Source: Rhynchonema sp. JSB1_4 (taxonomy: Eukaryota > Nematoda > Chromadorea > Monhysterida > Xyalidae). Taken from it: a DNA stretch of 64,000 nucleotides. This document shows, one piece after another, positions 11,501 through 23,797 of the stretch. Position 1 is the stretch's first letter; the number at the start of each line of letters is the position of its first letter. Under the pieces are notes generated by a model that did no database searches, was not told where the DNA came from, and saw only the letters and a program-made list of their open reading frames with translations. The stretch spans positions 111,442 through 175,441 of the forward strand of contig JASAMV010006679.1 in NCBI GenBank assembly GCA_030248065.1, given 5' to 3'. The position numbers were made by a program, and so were the translations under genes.

Positions 11501-14500
11501 CAACTTCAGGTGCAATTGGTGACCGACAAGGATGCGGCGATTGAATGCTGGGCACAACGAGTGCTCGACCATGTGGCCGAGTCGGAATGTATTGATCACG
11601 GCAGGGAGTTGCGCATGGACATGTTGTGCGAAAAGGTGGGGTAAAGCGCTCGCTGGGGTTAATCTGGAGTTGGTATGTTGTCATTGTGGCCACGGATATT
11701 GGCAATCATGGCGCGCAAAGCAGAAGCGATTGTGCTACTGATATTGACTTGACAATCGGGGAATACCTACTGTACCATACCAAAGATCGCGGATACCTAC
11801 TGTACTGGGGGGATGGGGTAGCCCATCAAGCCCCCCTCAGCTCCCAGACTGGCACAGTTCACAACATGAAGCGAGCTCGACGGGATTGCTTTACTTCGAA
11901 ATTTGTAATGTTTTTGCCATTCTTTCTGCAGACAATCATGCTGTTCGTGGATCGTGACGACCAACTGCAAGACGTGTATGACATGGATGACAACAGTTCA
12001 GTGGGGTCGTGCGATGTGATACAGGTTGGCGAGAATGCGTTGATTCTAGTCCTTGTTGCGAGGATCTCGAGTGCTTATGCACATTGTCCGCAAGCGACAA
12101 AAAGTATATTTCCACTAGTGCTTGTTCGAATTTCAGGATTACAAGAAACTGGAGCAGCTGCGTGCGTTCCGTCGTCGTTCGTTGTCGGGCGCCGTGCAGC
12201 ACAACGGCGTCATCGTGCCAGCAGCTGGCAACAATCTAACGGCCACGCTCAGCAATGGCATCGTCGGTGAGTGGGCCACTTTTTGTTGGCACCGTTCGAG
12301 TTTTAGTGGCCGAATTCAACAAATTTATCACTGTTTTCACTGTCAGTGTCCAACGGTTCTCTGCTCCCGGCCAATCGTTTCCACTCATTGGCGATTACTG
12401 GGCATTCATATCACTCGTGCACGCCGCCGTCAATTGTACGCACTTGCCAGTCGCAGGTAAATCTCACTGTTTTTTTGTGATAATTTATTTTAATGTTATC
12501 GTTTATATTTCATTACATTCAGGAAAGCATCACGTCTGCAGCGAGCAGTGATTCCACACACGAGCCAGATGAGATCGAGAAGAAACTGATCGCTGTGACC
12601 AAAGTGTCCGGTTGGTTTTCCAAATAATTCCCATAGAAATCCAATTATATTGCCAAAATTGTCCATTTCAATGCATATTACCTTTCAGAACTGTACCTGG
12701 TGGCACTATGTGTGCTACGTCGTCATCTGGTCACGCTGTCCATCCACCTGATGCCCCGAGCCACCGTGTTGGCCAAAAGTGGTGGCTGTGCGCCGTTTGA
12801 CGAGAGGATGCAATTTGTGCACAGCTGTCTCGGCGGCAAGATCCCGTTGGCCACGATGCTCAGACCGCGGTGTAATGGCGGCGCCGTTCTGTTGCGCAAT
12901 GGATGTGTGCTTGTTTGCGGTTGGTTGGGATTGAAATTGTTGTGCTTTTCTTCTCTTTTTTTAGTTGCACGCATACCTGCAGCCGCATACAACGTTGCAT
13001 TGAATATCTCGATTCAAGCAACGCACCTGAAAGCACCAGCATTCTAAATTTCACCAACGCAACGCGTCCTTGTTCGTCAGGCGGCTACGACCGCGGCGAG
13101 TGCATGTCGGCGTGCGAGTGCTACAATGTTGAACGCAACGAATGGCTGCCGATGCCGGACATGCGATCGGTGAGGGGTCGATTCGATGCGTGCGAATGTG
13201 ATGGCAAAGTGTACGCAATCGGTGGATCGAATGGGACGAACGATTTGCGATCGATTGAATGCTTCGAACACGATGTGAATGGCGGAGGCAGGGGAAAGTG
13301 GACAGTGATGGCGCCGATGAAAGTGCCTCGCTCGCAGAATGGTCCGTGTGATTTTCTCTCTCATTATATTTTATTCCAACACGTTGCCTTGGGGACCGGA
13401 CAAAGTGCCGACAAATAAGTGCCAACAAAAGACTACCGACAGAAAAAAGTCCTAAAAAATTTCAGACCTTAATGTCAGTCTGGAAGAAAGAATTGGTTAC
13501 TTGTGTGGGCTTAGGGATGGCTCAGTCCTACACTTCGGGTTAGGCTCAGCCCAAACTTCAGTTTGGGCTTAGGCTGGGCCCTGGCCTACACTTCGGCGTA
13601 GAGTAAAGCTCGTTCTTTTCTGAGTCAATAAAAACACAACCAAATTATTTTGCGGGACTTGTCGACACTTTTTTGTAGGGCCTTGTACGGTAACCGTTCC
13701 CTTCCTATTTCAGGCTGTGCATCCGTGAATGGCAAGGTGTACTGTATTGGCGGTTGGAATGGACAACGCGCGTTGTGCGATTGTGAGATGTTCGATCCGG
13801 ATACGAATACGTGGCATCTGAAAGCATCGTTGAGCAAGGGTTGGTGATTCATGACCGTATTTTGAAGATCGACAATCTAACAGACTACTTTCGGATTTCT
13901 TTATGTCACAGTATTCCGCACCGTCCGGTGTTGCACCGTTGTACATTGTTGTGGCTCTGCCTGCGTACATTTAGTTTCTGAGTGCATGTTGTCTGTGTCT
14001 GTCTGTCCGTGATTTCGTCCACCTTCTCGCCCTTTCCTGTCCTTGTTTTGCATTTATTTTTCATTCCCGTAACTTTCATTTCAACCCGGTTTTGTATTTA
14101 TTTTCATGTCCGTAAACTCCACACCCGGTCTTGTAATTATGCTTCTTCCACTTAACGTTATTATCTATCTATTAATGAGTTGGTGCCGACGCAATAAACT
14201 GACTAACCGTATTTTGAAAGGTTTACTAAGGTTTACTTCATGTTCGGTTTCTGTCAGTCTATACCGATTTTCTCCAGATCTAAGATTTCGCCCAATTCAC
14301 AGGTCGTTACCAATCGGGCGTCACGTCGTGGCGTCACTTAATCATCGTCGTCGGTGGCTCCGACCAATGGCAATGCGCGGCCGAACTCGAAATGTACGAC
14401 ACAATCAAGGATGAATGGATGACCAAGTCGCCGATGCCTGTCGCTCGAAGGGGCGTCGGTGCGGTCGTTGCTAATGGTGCGTTTGCATTGTTGTCTTGAT

Positions 14501-15212
14501 TGAAGAAACTCAATAAGTCAGGCCAAATGTTAAAACTATGGTGTTGTGCTGCGTTTTTCCTGGCCGTTTGCGTTCCAATTGGGAATGACTAAGCGCTTGC
14601 TCGTCATTTTAATGTTCAGAATGTTTTCCAGCTCCAAATCTGCAACAAGAACAACTCCCCACCGAAATTAACAGCTGTAACTGAACTATTTTACAGTTGT
14701 GAAGTATGGAAACGTTGCTGAGTCTTATTTTCCTCAGCCCAGAAGCCAAAAACATAACTTCAATGCTTCAACACTGTTGTTGCAGACAAACTGTACGTGA
14801 TTGGCGGTTGCGATGGTGTGAGCTCATTGGCCACAATGGATGTCTACGACCTCATCGCCGACCAATGGCTGAAGTCGGCTCCGCCCATGAACACACCGCG
14901 CGCCAGCGTGAACGTCTGTCTATTGCCTGATTCACAAAGGATCATGGCCATCGGAGGGTTCAATGGCAAAACGTTTCTCAACACTGTCGAAGTGTTTGAC
15001 ATTGGTCGGTACAGTGAACTTGTAGATTTTTGACCATTTACGAATTTAAAAATCGTTAATTCAAAATTGCAGCGTCCAATGATTGGCGTTCGTTCACATT
15101 CAAAGCGGCGCCGGTGGCCGAGCCAATCAGCGAGGTGCGTGACGATGACGACAATGCACAGCTGTTATATGACACGCATGAAACATCAGCTGATTCGTCG
15201 AAAAGCGGATGA
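5510..15212 (+). CDS. BTB-BACK-Kelch protein, IVNS1ABP-like (18 exons, 880 aa)
   Basis: Exons: 5510-5752, 6219-6340, 6428-6510, 8475-8604, 8674-8787, 9678-9802, 9916-10043, 11510-11635, 11932-12024, 12137-12266, 12347-12456, 12523-12610, 12689-12919, 13081-13341, 13714-13839, 14303-14476, 14786-15004, 15073-15212. Together they give 2643 nt in one frame. After an 81-residue low-complexity start comes a BTB domain (about 82-195; REMYDVVLYVSHREIYAHRAVL, with an acidic/His-rich insert), then BACK (about 196-330), a linker with SFRRRSLSGAV-like basic residues, and six Kelch blades (about 540-850) marked by GG motifs such as CGGYDRGEC, IGGWNGQ and IGGFNGKTFLNTVEVFD. The last blade and the linker position resemble vertebrate IVNS1ABP; such proteins usually act as cullin-3 adaptors or actin-associated factors. 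That role is inferred from family. Intron 1 carries a hAT-like MITE. The C terminus is short and acidic (RDDDDN). Confidence 0.88.
5780..6158 (-). mobile_element. hAT-like MITE in intron 1 of the Kelch gene
   Basis: A 379-bp element with ends CAGTGTAGTTCCTGG and GGAACTACACTG and a perfect 8-bp target duplication CTTGGCAC (5772-5779 and 6159-6166). It is the reverse orientation of the copies at 1-2.7 kb and carries the same AGATAGTGTAC module as the inner nested copy. It starts 27 bases after the donor site of exon 1, so it is spliced out with the intron. Confidence 0.9.
13480..13615. repeat. Imperfect repeats rich in TTAGGC-like words
   Basis: In intron 14 of the Kelch gene, GGGCTTAGG, GGGTTAGGCTC and GGGCTTAGGCTGG are arranged around a short hairpin (CCCAAACTTC and CAGTTTGGG). 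The pattern recalls degenerate telomere-type hexamers and the elements at 19.8 and 32.7 kb. Confidence 0.4.
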
Positions 15213-17069
15213 ATCTTGCTTGACGCGCGACTGGTAGTAATCCACGTGTTGTACCCATTTGTTTTGAACATTTGTTTCATTGTATGTACTGTATAACTTG
15301 ACACGCGACTGCATCAGGCGCTCTTAACCGATCGATGGGTTTAAATTATAAGGCCTTGATCACTATTTCTCAGTGTTGTTTGAGTAAATGGTGTGTTGTA
15401 TAGTAGGCCCTTTTTTGTTATTTCTCCCAGCTTTTCTGGATTTTGTACAAAAACAGCAAGACCGATGTTATCAAAGAATTTGTGTAAAAAATCATCCCCA
15501 GTACGCAGCCCCAAACAGATTTTCGGTGCCCAGCCAATCAGGTGTTCTCAACTACTGTCGTAGCTGTGTGACCTAAAATTTCGGTTATAAAATCGTTGTA
15601 TAGCCTGTGTATTTTCAAAAACCAATTTAATTTCGGTGGCTCCATTTCAGTGGTAATACTTATTTGTTGTAGTTTATTTCAATGTGTTCTTGATATTTTT
15701 GCGAACAGTGTTTATCGGTGTGCATAGTTAAAAAAATTGTCCGCACATTTCGTGCTTTGTGTGTCATAAACCACTAAATTGAATACCCAGGTAACCTCTC
15801 GTTTATCCCTTCTTGTATCCCAGAACACTGATGTTGTTTATATCCCCTGTTTATGACCAGTGTTTCTTGCATGTTGAGGCCACATACTTTCCTGAGCTTG
15901 TTTTTGGTTTATGTTTTTTATTTGTGTTATTTCATTGGTCTTTTTTGGATCTAAATATTGATATTGGTGTTCATTGTGTTTATTTTAACTGTTGTTCACT
16001 TGTGCATGCTTGTTAGCGCACTTTGTATTATTTTTATTGTTGTTGCTTGTGCATTGTGAGAATTAACATGTGCAACCTAGTGCTCCACTCTGTTGTATTA
16101 TTGCACATTCAGATATTAATGCCGGTGGATGGGCAGGAGGGCATTGACATGCATGCTTATTGCGTCGTAGAAATATTTTGAACGCTCTTTTGCGCTATTG
16201 TTCTTTCTAAGCTCTGTGTTTCATTCACCACGACCATCTCTTGCTAAAAACGCCCATCTTATTTTAACTATCGTTTGTAAAAATCGTCAAAAAAGCCAAA
16301 ATGTGTTCGCTTCGTGCTGTTGCGCCCAAGATCAGCTTAATGTGCTCGATAAATGTTGATGTTGTAAGTTGTAACACTTTTTCGTTGTAACTTTTCATCT
16401 TGTATATGTACTTTCTCAGACGGTTGAGTCTCGTTATTCTCTGAAGATGGTTTGTGTGCGCATTTGATGCGTGTACAGTTAGGCAACGGTATTGTTTCCA
16501 TAATTTGAAAGATCCGTTTTAGGGCACGTGAGAGTCGAATCGATGCGTTTGATATGAAAAATGGCTGTTATACATCGTTTGTCTACCTGTTGTCAACTTG
16601 GTGTGTGCCAGAAAGTACGCAGGGGAGTTTTTATTGATCGAAAAGTATGAATTTTATCTCAGCTGAGTTACATGGTTTTTGGGCATCCATATATGATTGT
16701 ATGGCCAGTGACTAGCACTTTCTGTGAGCGCCTGTCTTGTCCGTAAGTGTACTCTTATTTATTGTGCTCTGGATGTTTTATTATTATTTTTTCTGTCGTT
16801 TTTCATATATTTTGTTGATTTTTTGTCGAAGCACATTTTTGTTGCTTCGTCAATGTTTCATCTCAACCCATCATAATGTTGATTGGCTAAATGAATAAGG
16901 GTGTGGGTGGATACAATGAAGGAATAAAAGATTCGCGCCTGAAAATCAGGGCCATCGGAAATTTGATGCATGTCCATTGGAGTTGTTTTCGAGTGCAATT
17001 GCTTTGGTGAAGGATTTCCAACTCGCTTTGTCCGCCAAGCGATATTATGTCTGACCTACACTCCCATGC
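15213..17069. other. Intergenic, T-rich, between Kelch and galactosyltransferase genes
   Basis: Holds the 3' untranslated part of the Kelch gene and the 5' region of the next gene. T-rich with TGTTG and TTGTG words; no supported exon, RNA gene or transposon ends were seen. Confidence 0.5.
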
Positions 17070-19488
17070 ATGAAAACTCGAGAAAGCTTGGACTTCCGCT
17101 TCAAGAAAAAGCAAAATACTTCCAACAACAATCAAAATTTTTATCGCCAATTTTCGCCCGAACTAACAACCATTCTGCCGCCGTTGTGTCGTCGCGGTCG
17201 TTTTCGGGCCGTATTGGCCATCGGAATTGCCGGCGCGATTGTGTGGTATTGTGGCATTGTTGAGAGACTGCTGGCCGTCAGCTACGACAAGTTTGAATGG
17301 CCGCCGTTTGTTGATGTCAAGAAACAGGTTTGGTTGTTTTAGGTTCCGTTAAGTGCAAGGGTTCTGCCATATGACTGACCCCTGGCCCTGCGAGTGACCG
17401 TGGGTGTGAGCCATGTCAAACTTGGTGGTCGGTACCGACCTTCCTTTGTTGCGCGAGATTTTTGCATTCAGGGCATAAAAAGACGTGGGTGCGGATGGCA
17501 CTGATTTCGACCAGCTTAACAAAGTTGCTCCCAATCCCAGAATGAACAACTTCGCCGCGCCCATGGCAGATCCCATCCAATTAGAACACAACTCATCGAC
17601 TTTTATATTGCTCTGTACATCATGTTCTGTCAGTTTGATAAAGTTCAGCTGGGCATAAGATAGTTGTTCGCGGATTTCTTCAAGTATCCACCACAACGAA
17701 AAACGTCACAGTTACTCTTAAAATGGAACAAATCTTTCAAAAAAACCAATCCCGTTCGCAGGTGACGCTACTCGAGTCTCACCAACCGGCCGAATATGTG
17801 CAAGAGAATAACTGGGCACAAAATCCGGCCATCACCAAACCAGCGCCGTTGCAATTGGTGAGTTTATTTGAATTAAAATAACTTGCAAATCGTTGTTCAA
17901 AGCTAGTTTCACGTGCAAAAATAGTTTTCGTTTCAGACCAGTTGCGATCCGAAACCGAAAAATAGTCAATTTTTTCTGCGAATCTTCGTCAAATCGGCCG
18001 TCGATCATTTCGATCTGCGACGTGCGATTCGACTGTCCTGGGGTAGACAATGGAACATCGGCTAGTGAATAGATTACATTTGCCGATTTGTGCCCTGATT
18101 TAGCAAGGAAAATATGTGTTTTTTGTTGCAGATTTATCCAATTATTCCGATTTCGCCCACCTGTCCAAGCCGGTCAAGATCCGGACCACATTCGTGCTCG
18201 GCCTGTCTCGCGTGCGTGACGTTGATGCGAAGGCACACGCAGAAGCGGGCGAATACCAGGACATGCTCATTTTCGATTTGACAGATTCGTACAAAAACAA
18301 TACTCGAAAGGTTGGTTTGTCCGGAAAATAAATTACTTTGTTATGGAATATATGCTGTCAAAAAATTGCCTTTTTCGCCATTTTCAGTTGTTTTCCTCGC
18401 TACACTGGCTGCATCTGGACCGATCGTGCTCGGATTTCGACTACATCCTGTTGGTCGATGACGATTATCACGTTTCAATAAAAAATCTCCTCCGCTTACT
18501 GTCCGTCGCGCATCTGCAATCGGTGAAGGGCCACTCTGATGCTGATGCACATCTGTACACCGGCTATCGGTTCGACACGGCACCGTTTCGCATGCACTTT
18601 CACAAACACTACGTCACGCTCAACGACTACCCGTTCAGTCGCTATCCGCCTTATATCACCGCCGGTGCCATGCTCATGTCGCATAAAACAGGTAATTTTT
18701 TTGTAGTTGAATAGACCTTTGCTTTTTTCTATGTTTTGAAAGCGTGACCCATGCAATTATCGAACTGATGATTTGCGTCTTCGAATTTAATCCGTACCAT
18801 GAAACATTTTTTGGAGTCTCTAAAGTTTTTTCCATCGCGTTGCGTCCGTTATCGAACCAATGATTCGCATCTAAATTAATTACCCTGTCATTTTAAACAT
18901 TTTCCCTTTGCAGTGCGCCGCATCTACCTAGCGTCCCTCTTCCTTCGCTATTATCCCTACGATGATATTTACGTGGCGATTTGTGCTCTGTCAGCTGGCG
19001 GTATTGAGCCACGGCACGATAAGAGATTCATTTTCTGGCCGATCGCTTTTGATGAAAACAGATTTGCTCAGGTATGTCCTTAAGATCGATAATGAAAGTT
19101 GGTGATCGAAAGTGACTTGCCTTGGTGGCGTGTGATTCTTGCATTAAGCTATTAAAAAATTAGAGGCGCTAATTTCGCCAGCTTACTAGTTATTCATTTT
19201 ATCTTTTACGCTTGACGAAATTAGTGGCATCACTAAATTTCTTAATACCATCCTCAAGTTAATAAAGTCAGGTGACCACGGCAGATCACATCCGATCCGA
19301 TCACCAAGTTTGATATCGCTGTGTGTTTTCTGATTCAGTGATAAATTCTATAATGTAAGAAAAAGCGCTACCAGCTTGATTTTCAGGTAATTGCCGCTCA
19401 CGGCTACTCAGACGGTGCCGAAATGCAACGAGTGTTTCACGCTGTCGATTGTAAACCAGAAGATTCCAGCAATTGGTTGGTCTGCTAA
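17070..19488 (+). CDS. Beta-1,3-galactosyltransferase-like, GT31 family (7 exons, 406 aa)
   Basis: Exons: 17070-17327, 17762-17857, 17937-18060, 18132-18310, 18388-18691, 18914-19071, 19387-19488 (1221 nt). The protein is a type II Golgi membrane enzyme by layout: a basic cytoplasmic start, one membrane anchor at about residues 47-66 (FRAVLAIGIAGAIVWYCGIV), a stem, then a GT31 catalytic domain. Family marks seen are AIRLSWGRQW (exon 3), TTFVLGLSR (exon 4), the metal-binding DDD at 243-245 in LLVDDDYHV (exon 5), RYPPYITAGAMLMS, and YDDIYVAICA in place of the usual EDVYVG. It should transfer a hexose from a UDP-sugar to a glycoconjugate; donor and acceptor cannot be told from sequence. Intron 3 starts with GC rather than GT (18061): a stop follows at once in the other reading, and the flanking exons fit only with this join. 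Confidence 0.85.
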
Positions 19489-19945
19489 AAAAAACGCTCA
19501 GCCCTTCAGTCACTTTCTTCAAAGCGCATAAATTCACAAAATCAGATCTGGTCGATTTATTATTATAAATAACTTTTCACGCAAAAAGTTTTGTTAGAGA
19601 TTTTGCTGTTTATGTTGTTTTTGTGTGTGTGGTGCTGCTGTCATCATAATGCATAATTTGATTCCGATCTGATTTCTTTATCACTTGCTGTGAATTGGTT
19701 GTGCAATTGTTGTTGTTGAACCGTTGTATGTACATAAACGGAAATCAATGTACGCTGTCGTATTCTACAATCGGGGCCCGGTCAATTGGGGTCCGGCCAG
19801 AAAGTTCACTTTCAGGGTTAGGCTTAGCGTAGGTAGCCCTCAGCCCTATTAACACACTTGGTGTAAGCCTAAGCGTAACAATAAGTGTAGGCCTAACCCT
19901 GAAGGTAAACCTCTGGTCGGGCCCCAATTGCAGCACATCGACCTA
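19489..19945. other. Intergenic between convergent genes
   Basis: The space between the 3' ends of the galactosyltransferase (+) and the ionotropic-receptor-like gene (-). It holds one small inverted-repeat element (19783-19930); nothing else was recognised. Confidence 0.5.
19783..19930. mobile_element. 148-bp inverted-repeat element with TTAGGC-like words
   Basis: CAATTGGGGTCCGGCCAGA at 19783 is mirrored by TCTGGTCGGGCCCCAATTG ending at 19930. Inward of these ends lie TTCAGGGTTAGGCTTA and, reversed, TAGGCCTAACCCTGAA. The arms are about 45 bp and the centre is a short unique stretch. No coding capacity. It ends 16 bases downstream of the receptor stop codon. Confidence 0.6.
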
Positions 19946-22029
19946 TTATCCAGCGAGGAGCAATTCACAAACACAGACGATAAACGCAGCGATCAATCCG
20001 GAAAACAGAAACACAAACACGCCCAGCATGTTAATCAGACCCAATTTCATTCGTTTCGGTTCGCTTGTCTCGCACATCTTTGACAGCTGTTCGAACCTGG
20101 AACGCAAATTTGTGCGGCAGTAAAAGCAATATTGGCATTATTGGTGTCTGCCAATCGCAAACGATGTGATATGATCAGTTGTGTAAAGTGTTGTGATGAA
20201 TGAATGTGCTGCCATGAAATCACGCGAGATCATTTGGCATCCATAACATTCGCTCAACCAACCTTCGATCATATCGATCCTTGATGCTCGCGATCGCTTC
20301 TGGATTCGCCACGATTGCCTGATTGAATGCTCGATTTAGATCAACGTTTTTCGTCGGCAGCACACTGGCGAATGACGACCGATAGAATTCGGGCAGTCGC
20401 ATAGTTCGCAGCTGACAGTTGCGTGAGATCGCATAACGACACGCAAATGTCTCGGCGATCATGACCAGGCTGGGTTCTTCGATCAGCTTATCCAGCGCAT
20501 CGTCCAGGTACATGTACTCGAAGTTGTCATCTTCAAGCAAAAAAGTACGATTTTTGTTGTGAACTATGAGCAAAAGTCAACAAGAACTTTGAATACAACA
20601 GCACCCTCCAGGTACAAATCAGGGTTGTCGTGCAGAATTTCAGCCAGTTCCGTGTACACACTGCGATTCAGCGTTTCAGAACGTCGTGCGCCTCTCAACA
20701 TCAGTTCATGCCAGGGTTGGGCAAAAAACGTTTTTTTCAAAAAAATCGTTTTTTTTTGAAAAAACGTTTTTTTTTAAAAAAACGTTTTTTTTAAAACGCC
20801 CAGATGACCAAAATATGCCCCCAGAAAAATTGGAAAACGCTCATGTTGGGAAGAAAACGTGGTTAAATGAAGTAATTCTATGTGTTCTGAGGCAAAATAA
20901 ACGGGTTTCAACCCTTTTCTAGCGAGTTGTTAAGATCTCATATCAGACCCGCATCATGGGACCAACTTTGGCCGGGGTCATCACTGAAAGTCAAACTCCG
21001 CATATCGACGTATCTCGACAAAGTAAAAATTGGTCGAAAATTTTTTGAAAAAAATGGGACAAAAAATTGATTTTCCTTGATAATCAGGGTACTTCCCTGA
21101 AAGATCAGGGAAAATCAAGGAAATTCAGGGTTTAAAAAAAACGAAAAACGACCCAGGCGTTTTTTTTTTAAAAAAAACGTCGTTTTTTTAAGAAAAAACG
21201 CCGTCGTTTTTGTTTGCCCAACCCTGGTTCATGCTCCTTTTCCACTTCTTCGTACCACCAGTAGGACACCACATTAAACGGCACGAAGATTCGGCGATTG
21301 CCCGCTCTCAGAGCTTGTAGGAATTCGACAGTGTTGCTGAACTCGTTTGTCTTGTGTGTCACCTGAAGAGACCCATGAATTTCTCAAGGTACTAAAAATG
21401 TTGCACGCAAAAAAACTAACAATAATTCTGGCCAACAGGCAGCTTCGGTACAACGCAACAAACATGGCACAAATCAGTGTCAGGCTTGCTCCCAATGTCA
21501 GCACTGTCTTCGTATTGCGGAGATTCAACAAAATTCTACAGTTTATTGGTAAGAAGAAGATAGACGGTGTCCTAGTAGTCGGAAACGTGCAACTTTTCAT
21601 CACCACATAGAGCCCAAGGAGACATGTCCAGGTGGCAAAATCGAATTGGTGCAGGAATGACAGCATTTGCGACGTTATCGTTGTTTTGGGTGTGCTTTTC
21701 GTTAGCACACACGAACCGCCTTGGTAAATTGGATAGCTGAATTCGTACGTTGTGTAGTTGAATCCCAAATCGTGAGTGCCCATTTCCCAAAAGGGCACGG
21801 CCATATCATACTGATACTGGTGCCTGCGACAACAGTTTTCCCAGGTCGAAATAACTATCCGGTTTTGAATCCCAATTATCCGCAACAAAATGGCCAAAAT
21901 CTCTGCATCCGTGCCGGGATGTTCGCACCAGTGAGTGGATTTGAAACGAGACCCAAGCGCACAGGATCTTATCTGGTCTGCATTGGCGTACTGCAGAATA
22001 TTGAACTGCTGATCATTTAATGTGGTCAT
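19946..22029 (-). pseudogene. Ionotropic-receptor-like gene disrupted by a hAT-like insertion
   Basis: Exons in transcript order: 22029-21421, 21362-20605 (interrupted), 20530-20263, 20096-19946. Without the insertion they give 1263 nt, 420 aa. The layout is that of a short ionotropic glutamate-receptor-like channel with no amino-terminal domain: a ligand-lobe fragment (ending FSYPIYQGGSCVL), membrane segment M1 (FDFATWTCLLGLYVV), an M3-like segment (LTLICAMFVALYRSCLLA), the second lobe (RIFVPFNVVSYWWY to EFYRSSFASVL), and the last membrane segment (LINMLGVFVFLFSGLIAAFIV). Exon 2 contains a 515-bp transposon (20712-21226) plus an 8-bp duplication; reading through it adds Lys/Arg-rich residues and a stop near 21168. 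The product would lose the second lobe and last membrane segment. Donor and acceptor phases match the intact neighbour at 22230-23797. Confidence 0.8.
20712..21226. mobile_element. hAT-like MITE inside a coding exon
   Basis: Ends are CAGGGTTGGGCAAA and TTTGCCCAACCCTG. The perfect 8-bp direct repeat GTTCATGC lies on both sides (20704-20711 and 21227-21234). Both are hAT features. The 515-bp interior is A/T-rich with runs of A and T near the ends and has no transposase frame. Dropping the element and one repeat copy leaves the receptor frame open and aligned with its paralogue. Confidence 0.9.
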
Positions 22030-22229
22030 TTTTTGCTGAGGTTCCTGCTGGAGAAATACAAGAGTTTGGCGAACCTTGTGTGTATAATTGGCGCTCCAAA
22101 TATGGACACGCCTTGTAACACGATACACAATGTCACTTTGTATGCATTCGCAAACATATATTGTAGGCGTTTTTGTCCAATGGAAAGCAAACAAATTTCA
22201 ATTGATGCGCTTCTTCGGCTGCGACCAAG

Positions 22230-23797
22230 TCATAAGCGACGTCTGTTCACGAGCCGCTCACAGACATAAATGCTCAACGATACAAGCATGCCACTAAACA
22301 GAAATACGAAAACACCGGACATGTTGATCAAACCCAATCGTTTTCGCTTTGGTTCATTTTTGGCACACGCATTGATCGTGTGCTCAAACCTGGAAATGAA
22401 TAATGTCGATTTTTCACTGTTTTTTTTTCACACATGTGGTCACTTGATATTGTTCACCGAACTCAAGCATGGAAACTTCATCAAAGAATTCGTCGACCTT
22501 CGATTATAACGTTCTTTGACGCTTGCAATTGCTTCCGCATGCTTCACGACGGCATCATTGAACATCCTATTTAGTTCGACATTCTTCCTGGCCAGCACAG
22601 CTGCGAACGACGATCGATAGAACTCGGGCAGATCAACGCTTCGCAGTTCGCAGTTTCGTCCGATCGCGTATTGACAAGCGAAATTCTCGGCAATCATCAT
22701 CAGATTGGGCTCGGCCACGAGCTTGTCCAGAGCCTCGTCCAAGTATTGAATGTCGCCATCGTCTGGAAAACTGTCGTCAAGCAAATTTGGGAAACGCCAG
22801 AGGACTTGGTTTTACCTTCTAATAGCAAGTTCGGTTTATGTATCAATATTTGAGCAATCTCCGTGTACACGTCCCTTTCGTGCGCCCCGGATCCTGAGCC
22901 GTTAAACAATCGTTCCCGTTCGTCCATGACTTTCTGCCACCACCAGAACGATACGACCTCGAACGGCACCAGAATTCTGTGCTGTCCGCGTTTCAGAACT
23001 TGAAGAAACTCGGCAGTGTTGCGAAATAATGGTTGTTGTTGCGTCACCTGTGGTGTGTCGAGAATGTTGTTGAGATCTAGGCCAAAAAAATTCTGCGCAC
23101 TGGGACGCTACTTGTTGGGGGATTTGTATGTACCTAGATTCTATAGTATCAGTAACTGCGAATTACATAAAAAAATACTGACGATAATTGTGGCCAAGAG
23201 GCTGCTTCGATAGAGCGCAACGAATATGCCACAGATTAAAGTAAAGCTGACTCCGAGTCCCAGAATGGTATTGGTCGTTCGAAGCTTGCGCAATTGTTCG
23301 CAACGAATTGGCAGGAAGAATAATGTCGGTGTTCCATACTTCGGCATCGAAAACGTGCAGCTTTTCGTGATCACATAAAAGACCAGAATACAAATCCAAG
23401 TGCTTAGTTCGAATTGCCGAATGAATGATAACATCTGCGACAACAATGTCGTTGTGGGCTGCTTTTTCATTACAACACAAGCACCGGCTTGGTAGATTGG
23501 ATAGCTGAACTCGAACAATGTTTGATTTATCGAGATATAATGGTTGCCAAGTTCCCAGAATGGCGCTAATATATCCAGTGGATAATCGTGCATCGAATGC
23601 GTTTCCCATTTCCAATCCATGATCGTTATGTTTCGTATTCCAATCAGATTCAGCAAAATTGTTATGATTTCTGCATCGGAGCCCGGATGCCCGCACCAGT
23701 GGGTCACCCTAAAGCCGCTACCGTACGCGCATCGCGTCAGCTGTTCAGCATTGATGTACTGCAAGATCGTTGCACTTGTTTTCGGTGGCAACGCCAT
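22230..23797 (-). CDS. Ionotropic-receptor-like channel (4 exons, 423 aa)
   Basis: Exons in transcript order: 23797-23183, 23047-22816, 22762-22498, 22389-22230 (1272 nt). Start chosen at ATG 23797, which aligns with the start of the neighbour. Visible parts: first ligand-lobe fragment (TRCAYGSGFRVTHWCGHPGSDAE to FSYPIYQAGACVV), M1 (ELSTWICILVFYVI), an M3-like segment (SFTLICGIFVALYRSSLLATI), second lobe (FLQVLKRGQHRILVPF to LPEFYRSSFAAVL), and a final membrane segment (NMSGVFVFLFSGMLVSLSIYV). The usual pore loop is not recognisable between M1 and M3, and the SYTANLAAF signature of classical glutamate receptors is replaced by ALYRSSLLA. Chemosensory ionotropic receptors vary in the same way; a sensory role is inference. 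It is a tandem duplicate of the gene at 19946-22029 with identical intron positions and phases. Confidence 0.8.

Noticed and set aside
12903..13080. Open frame leading into Kelch exon 14
   Set aside because: It overlaps the end of exon 13 in another frame; splicing 12919 to 13081 gives an intact first Kelch blade, while the read-through does not.
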